A stretch of 64,000 bases of DNA, from the NCBI GenBank assembly GCA_963738135.1, contig CAVTVK010000003.1, forward strand, positions 186,001-250,000. Reading direction: 5' to 3'. How positions within the stretch are numbered: the first letter of the stretch is position 1; each line of letters starts with the position of its first letter. Below, one piece after another: positions 35,104 to 44,492 of the stretch. The notes under the pieces were generated by a model. The model saw only the letters and a list, made by a program, of their open reading frames with translations, was not told the origin of the DNA and searched no databases. The stretch is from Bog-473 sp963738135. Lineage in GTDB: Bacteria; Actinomycetota; Acidimicrobiia; Acidimicrobiales; RAAP-2. A program made the translations under genes and the position numbers.

Positions 35104-35526
35104 CTAAATGGCGGCCATGGCCTTCTCGTCGGCTTCGCGCAGGCGCGTCGCCATGGCGGCCAGCATCTTGCGTGAGAGGGCGGGCACGGCGTCGAGCACG
35201 CCGTTGAACTGGCGCTGGCCCAGCACGAGCAGCGTCATGTCGGTCTCCGAGATCACCGAGGCAGAACGGGGCCGGCGGTCGAGCAGCGCCATCTCACCGA
35301 AGTACTGGCCGGGCCCCAGCGTCGCCACCTTGCGGTTGTTGCGCCGCACCGCCGCCTGCCCCTTCACGATGAGGAAGAATTCGCGCCCGATGGTGCCCTG
35401 CTCGCACAGCATTCGTCCGGGTGGCACCGTCACCTCTTCGAGCGCGCGCTTGATGGTGCGCAGGTCCTTGGCCGACGAGGTGGAGAACAGCCAGATCTTG
35501 GACAGGTCGAAGTTGTCGCCGCTCAT
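35104..35526 (-). CDS. cyclic nucleotide-binding domain protein
   Basis: The 140-aa protein is a single cNMP-binding domain. It has VPPGRMLCEQGTIGREFFLI, the loop LGPGQYFGEMALLDRRPRSA with the phosphate-cassette Glu and Arg, and a C-terminal helix (VLDAVPALSRKMLAAMATRL). There is no helix-turn-helix or other output domain, so it would act as a stand-alone cAMP/cGMP sensor through protein partners. The nucleotide cyclase at 17.5-20.8 kb is the only candidate source of ligand in this window. ATG at 35526. Confidence 0.9.
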   Translation of the reverse strand: MSGDNFDLSKIWLFSTSSAKDLRTIKRALEEVTVPPGRMLCEQGTIGREFFLIVKGQAAVRRNNRKVATLGPGQYFGEMALLDRRPRSASVISETDMTLLVLGQRQFNGVLDAVPALSRKMLAAMATRLREADEKAMAAI

Positions 35527-35587
35527 GCCCGCAAACAGTACTCCCGACCCCTCCGACGTGCTCGTTTACGAACCGGGGGTCACCCGC

Positions 35588-35926
35588 TCAGACGGCGTCG
35601 GCCCCGCGTTCGCCTGTCCGAACCCGCACCACTGTCTCGGCCGGCACCACCCAGACCTTGCCGTCCCCGATCTTCCCAGTGGCGGCGGAGGAGACGATGG
35701 CGTCGACCACGGCCTCGGCCTGGTCGTCCTCGACAAGGACCTCGACCCGGAGCTTGGGCACGAAGTCCACGGTGTACTCGGCCCCCCGGTAGTTCTCGGT
35801 GTGCCCCCGCTGGCGCCCGAAGCCCTGCGCCTCGGTCAAGGTCATGCCCGCCACGCCCATGTTCCTGAGGACGTTCTTGACGTCGTCGATCTTGAACGGC
35901 TTCACCACCGCCACCACGAGCTTCAT
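35588..35926 (-). CDS. PII nitrogen regulatory protein (GlnB/GlnK-like)
   Basis: The 112-aa PII protein begins MKLVVAVVKPFKIDDVKNVL. It has the T-loop QRGHTENYRGAEYTVDFVPK with the modifiable Tyr51, and the C-terminal signature TGKIGDGKVWVVPAETVVRVRTG. It senses ATP/ADP and 2-oxoglutarate and controls transporters or enzymes of nitrogen assimilation. It is a close paralogue of the GlnK at 39263 but on the opposite strand and not coupled to amt. ATG at 35926 is preferred to the longer frame from 35956 because PII proteins begin with MK. Confidence 0.94.
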   Translation of the reverse strand: MKLVVAVVKPFKIDDVKNVLRNMGVAGMTLTEAQGFGRQRGHTENYRGAEYTVDFVPKLRVEVLVEDDQAEAVVDAIVSSAATGKIGDGKVWVVPAETVVRVRTGERGADAV

Positions 35927-36082
35927 GCTGGGCTCCTCACGATCCGGCGGGTGCATGCACCCTCACGAACCACGTTAATGACGCATTCACAATGCCGTCC
36001 GGCCTGCGCTAAAGGGCAGACCGAGGCGGTTTCCCGACCTTCGGCAAGAAATCCCACTTTCGGCGAGAGCTAGCCTTTCCAG

Positions 36083-36673
36083 GTGGCCGCAAGCGAGGAC
36101 GCCGACATTTCCAGGGGTGACGACGCGCCTCGGATGACGGCCTGGCAGCGCCTGAAATACACGTTCGTGCAGCCGGATGCCATCGAATCCGACAAGGCGG
36201 TCGTCGACGACCGCAGCGTCGAAGAGCTCGAGGACGCCGTCCGGCGGTCAGACGACAAGGAGCGGGCCATCGGGCTGGTGGCGGCACCCCTCGCCGCCAT
36301 CGTGGGCATCATCATCAGCTCGGCGACCATTCAGAACGCCAAGAATCACCACGACAGCACGACCGTCTACGTCGAGCTGACCTACGTGATCCTGGCCATG
36401 GCGGTCCTCATCCTCGTGTCCTCCCTGCTGCGCAAGCGGTTGTTCCAGGGGGTCACGATGGCGCTGTTCGGTTTGGCGGTGTTCAATCTGCGCTTCTGGG
36501 GCTTCGGCGTCCCCTTCCTGCTGGCGGGTGCCTGGTACCTGGTGCGGGCGTACCGCCTGCAGCAGGCTCTCAAACGAGCTGAAGCCGCGGAAGCCCCGGC
36601 GCGTCCCAAGGGTGCCTCACGAACCGACGCGCCACGGCCTCGACCGAACAAGCGCTACACGCCACCCACCTAG
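36083..36673 (+). CDS. membrane protein of unknown function
   Basis: The 196-aa protein has a polar N-terminus rich in Asp/Glu (residues 1-65), then about four hydrophobic segments between residues 66 and 160, and a basic Pro/Arg/Lys-rich C-terminus ending NKRYTPPT. No catalytic motif is seen. GTG at 36083 is used. It is divergent from the PII gene at 35588. The pattern is typical of small actinobacterial integral membrane proteins. Confidence 0.7.
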   Translation: MAASEDADISRGDDAPRMTAWQRLKYTFVQPDAIESDKAVVDDRSVEELEDAVRRSDDKERAIGLVAAPLAAIVGIIISSATIQNAKNHHDSTTVYVELTYVILAMAVLILVSSLLRKRLFQGVTMALFGLAVFNLRFWGFGVPFLLAGAWYLVRAYRLQQALKRAEAAEAPARPKGASRTDAPRPRPNKRYTPPT

Positions 36674-36761
36674 AGCGGCACCGCCTTCGGCTGCGCGCCA
36701 ACAGAGAGGCGCCGGAGGTCACGACCGGGTTGGGTCGCCCTGCACTGCTTCGTCCTGTTCT

Positions 36762-37373
36762 TCACCGTCCTGCTGCTGCTGCAGTCCCGCTCTGCTTCGC
36801 ACCGCTCTGCTTTCGGCGCCGCAGGAGCACGAGTCCGACGAGCCCCAGCAGGACCACCAACAGGATGGCGGGCACGATGAACACACCCGCCGACGAGTGC
36901 TCCGTCCTGACCATGGCGGCCGGCGACACGAGGGCGGGGTCACCGGGGACGGCCACGGCGGGCACGGTCGCTCCGGGCCGGTGGAAGTCGTTGCCGGGCA
37001 GCTGTTCGCTGTAGGCGTGACCGTCGAGCCTGTACGCGCCATGGCACACGTACCCGGCGAAGTTGCTCCCGCTCCCGCCGAGAAGACCGGTGCAGGCACT
37101 GATGGTGAAGGTGACGGGCACGCCGTCGTCCCGCAGGCGGTCAGCCTGTTGGTTCTTGTGCACGCCCACAACGGTGAAGACGACGACCAGGACGGCCAGC
37201 GTGGCCAGAATCAGCCCGACGACGATGCGCCCCAGGCGCCGGGTGTCGATGGTTCCCACACCGGCACCACGGAGCGTCCCGACGCGATCCGCCGGCTCGC
37301 TCGCCGCTGCTGTGGCGTCGTGGCCGGCGTCGCCATTTCCGTTTTCGGGCAGAGAAGAGTCGGTGCTGATCAT
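36762..37373 (-). CDS. membrane protein with extracytoplasmic domain, unknown function
   Basis: The 203-aa protein has a polar N-terminus, one membrane helix (about 50-70) and a domain of about 90 residues containing two cysteines (ISACTGLLG, GYVCHGAYRLDG). A second helix lies near 165-187 (VFIVPAILLVVLLGLVGLVL), followed by a short basic tail. The middle domain therefore lies outside the cell and is probably disulfide-bonded. Function not recognised. ATG at 37373; divergent from amt. Confidence 0.72.
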   Translation of the reverse strand: MISTDSSLPENGNGDAGHDATAAASEPADRVGTLRGAGVGTIDTRRLGRIVVGLILATLAVLVVVFTVVGVHKNQQADRLRDDGVPVTFTISACTGLLGGSGSNFAGYVCHGAYRLDGHAYSEQLPGNDFHRPGATVPAVAVPGDPALVSPAAMVRTEHSSAGVFIVPAILLVVLLGLVGLVLLRRRKQSGAKQSGTAAAAGR

Positions 37374-37475
37374 CGCGATCGGGAGATCGTAGTGGGGGCG
37401 AGGGCCACATTCAGAGCCGCCCCTTCGGCACCCTTGCCCGCTGCCTAAACCACCCGTGTGGCGGCCGGCGTTGGA

Positions 37476-37513
37476 TTAACACGCTCGAAACACACGCGTG
37501 ACCATGCGGAAAC
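37476..37513 (+). promoter_or_regulatory. GlnR-type operator upstream of amt
   Basis: Four pentamers, TTAAC, GAAAC, GTGAC and GAAAC, occur with exactly six bases between each neighbour. This is the double a-site/b-site pattern (gTnAC-n6-GaAAC, twice) described for GlnR operators of actinobacterial amtB and glnA promoters; only the first base of the first a-site deviates. It lies about 120 bases before the amt start, a suitable place for activation under nitrogen limitation. glnR is not in this window. Confidence 0.8.
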
Positions 37514-37632
37514 TCCTGAACTGCATTGTGTCTCCGGCGGGGTGAACCGTCGGAAGTGGCAATGCCGTACCGGGTCTGTGTGACGCCTCGCTCACATGAG
37601 GGCCGGGACGCATGACAGTTAGGAGAGCTTGA

Positions 37633-39228
37633 GTGATCCATCTGATAGGAGCCGCAGTTCCGGTTCCGTATCCCAGTTGGCTCAATCCGGCAGACAACAC
37701 GTGGCAGATGACTGCAGCCACGTTCGTCGGCCTGATGAGTCTCCCTGGCCTGGCAGTGCTCTACGCATCGATCGTGCCCAAGAAGTGGGCCGTCAACGTG
37801 CTCTCGATGATGTTCGCCGGGTTCTCCCTGGTGCTCATCGCCTGGGTGTTGTGGGAGTACAAGTTGGGCTTCGGTTCGACCTCCATCGGTGGGGGGGTGA
37901 GAGTCGTAGGTGGGGTGGTCACCCAGACACAGAACGCAGGCACGACGCCGACGCTGCAGCACTTCTTCGAGAACTTCCTCGGCAAACCCGGGGGCATCAC
38001 CAACAGCCTCGGCGAGCAAGGCCAGGCGATGTCGGCTGCGAATACGGCGATCCCCTTCCACTTCCCGACGGCGACGCTGGCCTACTTCCAGTTCGTCTTC
38101 GCGGCCATCACACCGCTGTTGTTCCTCGGGAGCGTGCTCGGCCGCATCAAGTTCCTCGCCTGGTGCATCCTCGTCCCGGCGTGGTCCACCTGCGTGTACT
38201 GCGTGGACGCATTCCTGCTCTGGGGCGGCGGCTACTTCGCCCAGGAGGGGGCGCTCGACTATTCGGGTGGCTACGTCATCCACATGTCGGCGGGTGTTTC
38301 CGGGTTCGTGGCGGCGTGGGTCCTGGGCCCACGGCTCCTCCGAGATAGGCAGCACGCCTTGCCCAACAACCTCGTGATGGCGGCAGTCGGTGCCGGCATC
38401 CTGTGGTTGGGCTGGAACGGCTTCAACGGTGGTGACCCCTACTACGCGGGCGCCAGCGCGGCGGCGGCCGTGATCAACACGAACCTGGCCACGGCGGTCG
38501 GTGTCATCGTCTGGATGATCATGGACGCCCTCCTCACGAAGGAGCGGAAGGCGACCTTCCTGGGCGGTGTGAACGGCATGATCTGCGGCCTGGTCGGGAT
38601 CACACCGTGTGCAGGCTTCGTCAACGGCCGGGGCGCCATCTACATCGGCGCCATCTGCTCGGCGGTGGTCTGGGTGGCCTGGAACTACCTGTCCAAGGTG
38701 CGGCCGTTCTCCAAGGTCGACGATGCACTCGGTGTCGTCTACACGCACGGCATCGCCGGCCTCATGGGTGGTCTGCTGCTGGGCATCTTCGGTGACCCCA
38801 ACATCTTGGTCACCGGCTGCGGCAGGCTCAACGGTGCCGGGCAGGTCGTCAACCAGGCGGGCTCCCTGGCCGGATCGCAGTCGATCTACGCCACGTCGCA
38901 CGGAGGCTGCGCCACCTTCAGCGTGAGCGGGCTCATGTACACCGGCTCGGCCCACCAGTTGTGGGAGCAGTTCCGAGCGGCCATCTGGGTCATTCTCTGG
39001 TCGGCGGTGATCACCTTCATCCTGATGAAGATCATCGGCTGGATCCTGCGTGGCGCCCGCTACAAGGACGAGATCCTCGAAGTCGGCGACCTCGCCATCC
39101 ACGGCGAGGAGGCCTTCCCCGAGGAGACCCTCGCCATGCGGTCGGACGGCGCCTTCGCCATGGCCGGTCTCGACAAGGGGGGTTCTGAGGAACCTGATCC
39201 ATCGCCACCACCCGGCGGCGGTTCCTAG
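37633..39228 (+). CDS. amt: ammonium transporter (Amt/Rh family)
   Basis: The 531-aa protein has about eleven helices and Amt landmarks: TAATFVGLMSLPGLAVLYASIVPKK at the first helices, GGYVIHMSAGVSGFVAAWVLGPR with the first pore His, and YTHGIAGLMGGLLLGI with the second. It is longer than classic AmtB because of a loop near residues 85-130 with a Gly/Val/Gln-rich stretch and a C-terminal tail ending in a Pro/Gly-rich segment. GTG at 37633 follows TAGGAGAG. It is followed by glnK 34 bases later, the standard amt-glnK pair, and preceded by the GlnR-type operator. Confidence 0.95.
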   Translation: MIHLIGAAVPVPYPSWLNPADNTWQMTAATFVGLMSLPGLAVLYASIVPKKWAVNVLSMMFAGFSLVLIAWVLWEYKLGFGSTSIGGGVRVVGGVVTQTQNAGTTPTLQHFFENFLGKPGGITNSLGEQGQAMSAANTAIPFHFPTATLAYFQFVFAAITPLLFLGSVLGRIKFLAWCILVPAWSTCVYCVDAFLLWGGGYFAQEGALDYSGGYVIHMSAGVSGFVAAWVLGPRLLRDRQHALPNNLVMAAVGAGILWLGWNGFNGGDPYYAGASAAAAVINTNLATAVGVIVWMIMDALLTKERKATFLGGVNGMICGLVGITPCAGFVNGRGAIYIGAICSAVVWVAWNYLSKVRPFSKVDDALGVVYTHGIAGLMGGLLLGIFGDPNILVTGCGRLNGAGQVVNQAGSLAGSQSIYATSHGGCATFSVSGLMYTGSAHQLWEQFRAAIWVILWSAVITFILMKIIGWILRGARYKDEILEVGDLAIHGEEAFPEETLAMRSDGAFAMAGLDKGGSEEPDPSPPPGGGS

Positions 39229-39262
39229 GCCCGGTCAAGACAAGGACGAAAGGAGCTCAACA

Positions 39263-39601
39263 ATGAAGCTGATCGTGGCAGTCCTGAAGCCGTTCAAGCT
39301 CGATGACGTCAAGGAGACCCTCAAGAACCTCGGGGTGCAGGGCATGACCCTGACCGAGGCCCAGGGTTTCGGACGCCAACGAGGCCACACCGAGGTGTAC
39401 CGCGGTGCGGAGTACGAGGTGGACTTCGTCCCCAAGCTCCGCATCGAGGTGCTGGTGGACGACGGTCAGGTCGACGAGGTGGTCGACGCCATCGTCGCCT
39501 CGGCCTCCACGGGCAAGATCGGTGACGGCAAGGTGTGGGTCATCCCTGTCGAATCCGTGGTGCGCGTGCGCACCGGAGAACGCGGGAGTGACGCGTTGTA
39601 A
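39263..39601 (+). CDS. glnK: PII protein GlnK
   Basis: The 112-aa PII protein begins MKLIVAVLKPFKLDDVKETL. It has the T-loop QRGHTEVYRGAEYEVDFVPK containing Tyr51 and the signature TGKIGDGKVWVIPVESVVRVRTG. Linkage to amt makes GlnK the likely role: when nitrogen is plentiful the T-loop plugs the Amt pore. ATG at 39263 follows AAGGAG. It differs from the second PII at 35588 in T-loop flanks and in the first 25 residues, so the two may report to different partners. Confidence 0.95.
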   Translation: MKLIVAVLKPFKLDDVKETLKNLGVQGMTLTEAQGFGRQRGHTEVYRGAEYEVDFVPKLRIEVLVDDGQVDEVVDAIVASASTGKIGDGKVWVIPVESVVRVRTGERGSDAL

Positions 39602-39629
39602 GGACGCAGCAGTCCTGTAGACGGTCGGT

Positions 39630-39661
39630 CAGGCCGGGGCGCGGCGAGGTGCCCCGGCCTG
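39630..39661 (+). terminator. strong hairpin after amt-glnK
   Basis: A perfect 11-base inverted repeat, CAGGCCGGGGC / GCCCCGGCCTG, with a 10-base loop begins 28 bases after the glnK stop. It has no T-tract, which is common for actinobacterial terminators, and sits before the converging RHH gene. Confidence 0.75.
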
Positions 39662-39698
39662 CCGCTGTCTGGAGGTCATTGCCGCGCCGGCACTGGCA

Positions 39699-39899
39699 TC
39701 AGTCCCGCGCTGCGGCCGGCCGGCCCCGCTTGGGCAACGGAGCCGCTTGCCTGGGCATGCGCCCGGCGTCGCTCAGCGCCCGGCGCAGCACCACCTCGAT
39801 CTGGGCGTTGACGCTGCGGAACTCGTCGTTGGCCCAACGGACCAACGCATCGTGGACCGCAGGGTCGACGCGCAGCAGGACCTGTCGCCGCTCGCTCAA
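39699..39899 (-). CDS. ribbon-helix-helix (Arc/MetJ-type) DNA-binding protein
   Basis: The small protein has RRQVLLRVDPAVHDALVRWA followed by NDEFRSVNAQIEVVLRRAL. This is the beta strand, helix A and helix B of an Arc-like domain, with a basic Pro-rich tail (PKRGRPAAARD). A TTG at 39899 overlaps the stop of the SPFH gene by four bases (TTGA) and gives 66 aa; a GTG at 39947 would add 16 residues. Coupling to the SPFH gene makes it a candidate regulator of that operon, perhaps through the palindrome at 40815. Confidence 0.75.
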   Translation of the reverse strand: MSERRQVLLRVDPAVHDALVRWANDEFRSVNAQIEVVLRRALSDAGRMPRQAAPLPKRGRPAAARD

Positions 39900-40798
39900 T
39901 AGAGCGAACCCGTGTTCACGACGGGCGACGGCGGCTGGTCGCCACACAGGACCACCATGAGGTTGCTCACCATGCTGGCCGTGCGCTCCTCGTCGAGCGA
40001 GACCACTCCGCCTTCACTGAGACGGCTCAGGGCCATCTCCACCATGCCGACTGCGCCCTCCACAATGCGCGAACGAGCGGACACGACGGCGTTGGCCTGC
40101 TGGCGGCGCAACATGGCCTGGGCGATTTCCTGCGCGTAGGCGAGGTGGGAGATCCGCACTTCCACGATCTCGAGGCCTGCGATGGCGACCCGTTCGGCCA
40201 CTTCGACGGCCAACTCGCCCGCGACGACGTCGGTGGAGCCGCGCAATGACGTTCCGGCTCCCGTGGTGTCGTCATAGGGATGGCTCACGGCGACGTGGCG
40301 CAGCGCTGACTCGGCTTGGACCGAAATGAAGTCGACGAAGTTGTCCACGGCATAGGTCGACTTGGCGGTGTCTGCGACCTGCCAGACGACGATGGCGGCG
40401 ATCTCGACTGGGTTGCCGTCGGCATCGTTCACCTTGAGATGCCCGGTCTCGAAATTGCGGACGCGGACGCTCACCCGGCGGCGCACCGTCAGTGGCGCCA
40501 CCCACCAGAAGCCGGAACGACGGGCCGTCCCGATGTAGCGGCCGAAGAACTGCACGACCGAGGTCTGGCCCGGAGGGACGATCACCAGCGAGGTGATGAT
40601 GAGGACGAAGACCACAATCGGCAGGAAGATCCATACGGGAGAGTTGAATCCGGCGAGGATCATCCCGCCCACGGACGCAGCGAGGGCCAGGACGCCGAAC
40701 CAGCCATTGACGGCGGCGACGGGACGTTCCGTGATGTCGACCCGGGCTCCCCGGTGCCCGACTGGTGTGGCGTTGACCGGTGTGGCGGCAGTGCTCAT
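39896..40798 (-). CDS. SPFH (band 7/stomatin-like) membrane protein
   Basis: The 300-aa protein has two adjacent membrane segments (about 38-75) and then the SPFH domain: VVPPGQTSVVQFFGRYIGTA, RRRVSVRVRNFETGHLKVND, VWQVADTAKSTYAVDNF and GLEIVEVRISHLAYAQEIAQA. A helical region with RRQQANAVVSARSRIVEGAV follows, where flotillin-like proteins oligomerise. ATG at 40798 follows GGAGGA. An upstream ATG at 40816 lies inside the palindrome and is less likely. The RHH gene overlaps its end. Role: probably organises membrane microdomains or protease complexes. Confidence 0.9.
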   Translation of the reverse strand: MSTAATPVNATPVGHRGARVDITERPVAAVNGWFGVLALAASVGGMILAGFNSPVWIFLPIVVFVLIITSLVIVPPGQTSVVQFFGRYIGTARRSGFWWVAPLTVRRRVSVRVRNFETGHLKVNDADGNPVEIAAIVVWQVADTAKSTYAVDNFVDFISVQAESALRHVAVSHPYDDTTGAGTSLRGSTDVVAGELAVEVAERVAIAGLEIVEVRISHLAYAQEIAQAMLRRQQANAVVSARSRIVEGAVGMVEMALSRLSEGGVVSLDEERTASMVSNLMVVLCGDQPPSPVVNTGSLY

Positions 40799-40814
40799 GG
40801 CGTACTCCTCCGAC

Positions 40815-40845
40815 ATAAAGTGATATCTAGTAGATATCACTTTAT
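40815..40845. promoter_or_regulatory. perfect 14-base inverted repeat upstream of SPFH-RHH
   Basis: The arms ATAAAGTGATATCT and AGATATCACTTTAT are exact reverse complements around the trinucleotide AGT. The element is strikingly AT-rich for this genome, contains GATATC twice, and lies 17 bases before the SPFH start codon, where bound protein would block initiation. It looks like a dimeric repressor operator. The coupled RHH protein is one candidate binder; a PadR- or MarR-type regulator elsewhere is another. Confidence 0.8.
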
Positions 40846-40979
40846 TATCCTCGTGGCTACCCCCTGCCGTAGAAAGCAGTGGGTGAAAGAGGAGCAGGGA
40901 CCGGGGATGGGCCTGGGAGACAGGACTGGCGACAGGCCCGGAGGGTGGGCCCGGAGAGTGGAACCCGGAGAGTGGAAGG

Positions 40980-41747
40980 TCAGGCGGGAGGCTGATCGGC
41001 CTGGCGGGCCACGGCGGCGGCAGCGGCGGCGGCCGCCTCGGGGTCACCCAGGTACTCGGCGGACCGCACCATGAGGTCGTCGTCGAGCAGCATGCGGAAG
41101 GGGATGCCGGTCGGAACCTCGAGCTCGGTGATCTCGTCGTCGGGGATGTCCTGCAGGTGCTTGCGCAGGGCCCGGATGGAGTTGCCGTGGGCGGCCACCA
41201 GCACGGCACCCCCCTGGGCGGCGGTGGCCCGGAGGTCGGGCACGATCGCCGACTCCCAATAGGGCACGGCGCGCCCCACGACGTCCTTCAGGCACTCGGT
41301 GCGCGGGATGTCGCCGGGGTCGAGGTCGCGGTAGCGGGGGTCGGGGGCGACGTCGTAGGGATTGTCGGGGGAGAGCGGCGGCGGCGGGGTGTCGTAGCTG
41401 CGCCGCCAGAGCTGGAGCTGGTCGGCCCCGAACTCCTGCTTGATGGCGGCCTTGTTCTTCCCCTGCAGGTCCCCGTAGTGGCGCTCGTTGAGGCGCCAGT
41501 CGCGGCGGACCGGGAGCCAGCTGCGGCCGGCGACCGCCAGGGCCAGCTCGGCGGTCCGGATCGCCCTGGTCAGGACCGAGGTGTGGAGGACCCGCAGGTC
41601 CAGGTCCTCGACGGCGGCCAGCAGCTCGCCGCCGGCCCGGGCCTCGGCCTCGCCGACCGGGGTCAGGTCGACGTCCACCCACCCGGTGAAGAGGTTGTCG
41701 GCGTTCCAAGTGGACTGCCCGTGACGGATCAGGACCAGATCGAGCAC
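40980..41747 (-). CDS. gpmA: 2,3-bisphosphoglycerate-dependent phosphoglycerate mutase
   Basis: The 255-aa protein has the catalytic motif LIRHGQSTWNADNLFTGWVD (phospho-His9), LNERHYGDLQGKNKA with the acid/base Glu, and the second His in AAHGNSIRAL. IPTGIPF-like PTGIPFRMLLDDDL near the end is typical of dPGM. It interconverts 3- and 2-phosphoglycerate in glycolysis and gluconeogenesis. The C-terminal tail is a run of alanines. GTG at 41747. Divergent from the dnaK operon. Confidence 0.96.
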   Translation of the reverse strand: MLDLVLIRHGQSTWNADNLFTGWVDVDLTPVGEAEARAGGELLAAVEDLDLRVLHTSVLTRAIRTAELALAVAGRSWLPVRRDWRLNERHYGDLQGKNKAAIKQEFGADQLQLWRRSYDTPPPPLSPDNPYDVAPDPRYRDLDPGDIPRTECLKDVVGRAVPYWESAIVPDLRATAAQGGAVLVAAHGNSIRALRKHLQDIPDDEITELEVPTGIPFRMLLDDDLMVRSAEYLGDPEAAAAAAAAVARQADQPPA

Positions 41748-41835
41748 GCCATCAGCGTAGGTGGATCCGGCGGTGGGATGGAAACCACCAGTTCAGCTGG
41801 GTGGTAACCGGGGTGGCAGCCATTGCCTCAAGAAC

Positions 41836-41856
41836 CTTGACAAAAGGAGACTCAAC
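41836..41856 (+). promoter_or_regulatory. HAIR-like HspR operator overlapping the dnaK promoter
   Basis: CTTGACA-N7-ACTCAAC matches the HspR-associated inverted repeat CTTGAGT-N7-ACTCAAG in 11 of 14 arm positions with the exact 7-base spacer. A further half-site (TCAAG at 41828-41832) forms a perfect TCAAG-AAC-CTTGA repeat with the left arm. The left arm contains a TTGACA -35 box; a possible -10 (TACACT, 41862-41867) lies 19 bases on. hspR is the fourth gene of the operon, giving the autoregulatory loop known in Streptomyces and Mycobacterium. Confidence 0.75.
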
Positions 41857-41865
41857 TTTGCTACA

Positions 41866-41883
41866 CTGATTGACAGCAATCAG
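41866..41883 (+). promoter_or_regulatory. hairpin in the dnaK 5' untranslated region
   Basis: CTGATTG-ACAG-CAATCAG is a perfect 7-base stem with a 4-base loop, just after the presumed -10 box and about 115 bases before the dnaK ATG. It could stabilise the leader, act as a temperature-sensitive element, or be a second protein-binding site. No function is shown by the sequence alone. Confidence 0.5.
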
Positions 41884-41996
41884 CGACTGAACAGAGAAAG
41901 AACCGGCTGGGCACCGAATCGCTCCAGCTGGAGACGCAGCTGGAGACAGTGTCGCCGGACGGAACCGGCGGACGACAAGCGGAAGGAACTGCACAA

Positions 41997-43859
<1,863 letters not shown>

Positions 43860-43863
<4 letters not shown>

Positions 43864-44484
43864 GCTTCGGCGACGAGGCCGTGCCCGAGGAGGAGCCCGT
43901 CTCCTCTGAGGGCGGGGCGACACCTGGGGCACCGGGAGGACCTGGAACACCGGGAGGACCGGGAGCGCCCGGAGAGGTCAACGGGTCGGCGGCGAACGCC
44001 GCCACCCACGCGGGGCCTGGCCGAGGAGGCCAACCCGCTGGAGGTGCTGGCGCGCGAGCGGGACGAGTACCTGCTCGCGCTCCAGCGCACCCAAGCCGAC
44101 TTCGAGAACTACCGCAAGCGGATCGCCCGCCAGCAGGAGGAGCAGGCGGCGCGCGCCTCGCAGCACCTGGTGGACAAGTTGCTGCCCGTGCTCGACGCGC
44201 TCGACCTGGCCGAGAACCACCTGAAGGAGTCGATGGACGTGGGCGAGGGCGCCAAGGCGCTGCACGCCTCACGGGCGATGTTGCTGGACATCCTCTCGAG
44301 GGAAGGCCTCGAACGGGTCGACCAGCCCGAGGTCCCCTTCGACCCCTCGGTGCACGACGGCGTCGCCCACGCGGACGGCGAGGGCGGACCGGGCGGCGAG
44401 ACGATGGTGGAGGAAGTGCTGCGCTCCGGCTACCGCTGGAAGGGGCAGGTGCTGCGTCCCGCCATGGTCCGCGTGCGGGGGTGA
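43860..44484 (+). CDS. grpE: nucleotide exchange factor GrpE, one frameshift
   Basis: ATG at 43860 overlaps the dnaK stop (ATGA). The N-terminal 45 residues are acidic, then a collagen-like Gly-Pro run (PGAPGGPGTPGGPGAPG). A one-base skip at the GGGG run 44012-44015 joins AATHAG to LAEEANPLEVLARERDEYLL and QRTQADFENYRKRIARQQ, the GrpE coiled coil. The head domain ends EEVLRSGYRWKGQVLRPAMV. The corrected length is 207 aa. It releases ADP from DnaK. The Gly-Pro run is unusual for GrpE. Confidence 0.93.
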
Positions 44485-44492
44485 ACTGACCC

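Noticed and set aside
37579..37596. TGTGA-N8-TCACA inverted repeat upstream of amt, resembling a CRP site
   Set aside because: CRP sites have a 6-base spacer; here it is 8, and the GlnR-type box nearby explains regulation better.
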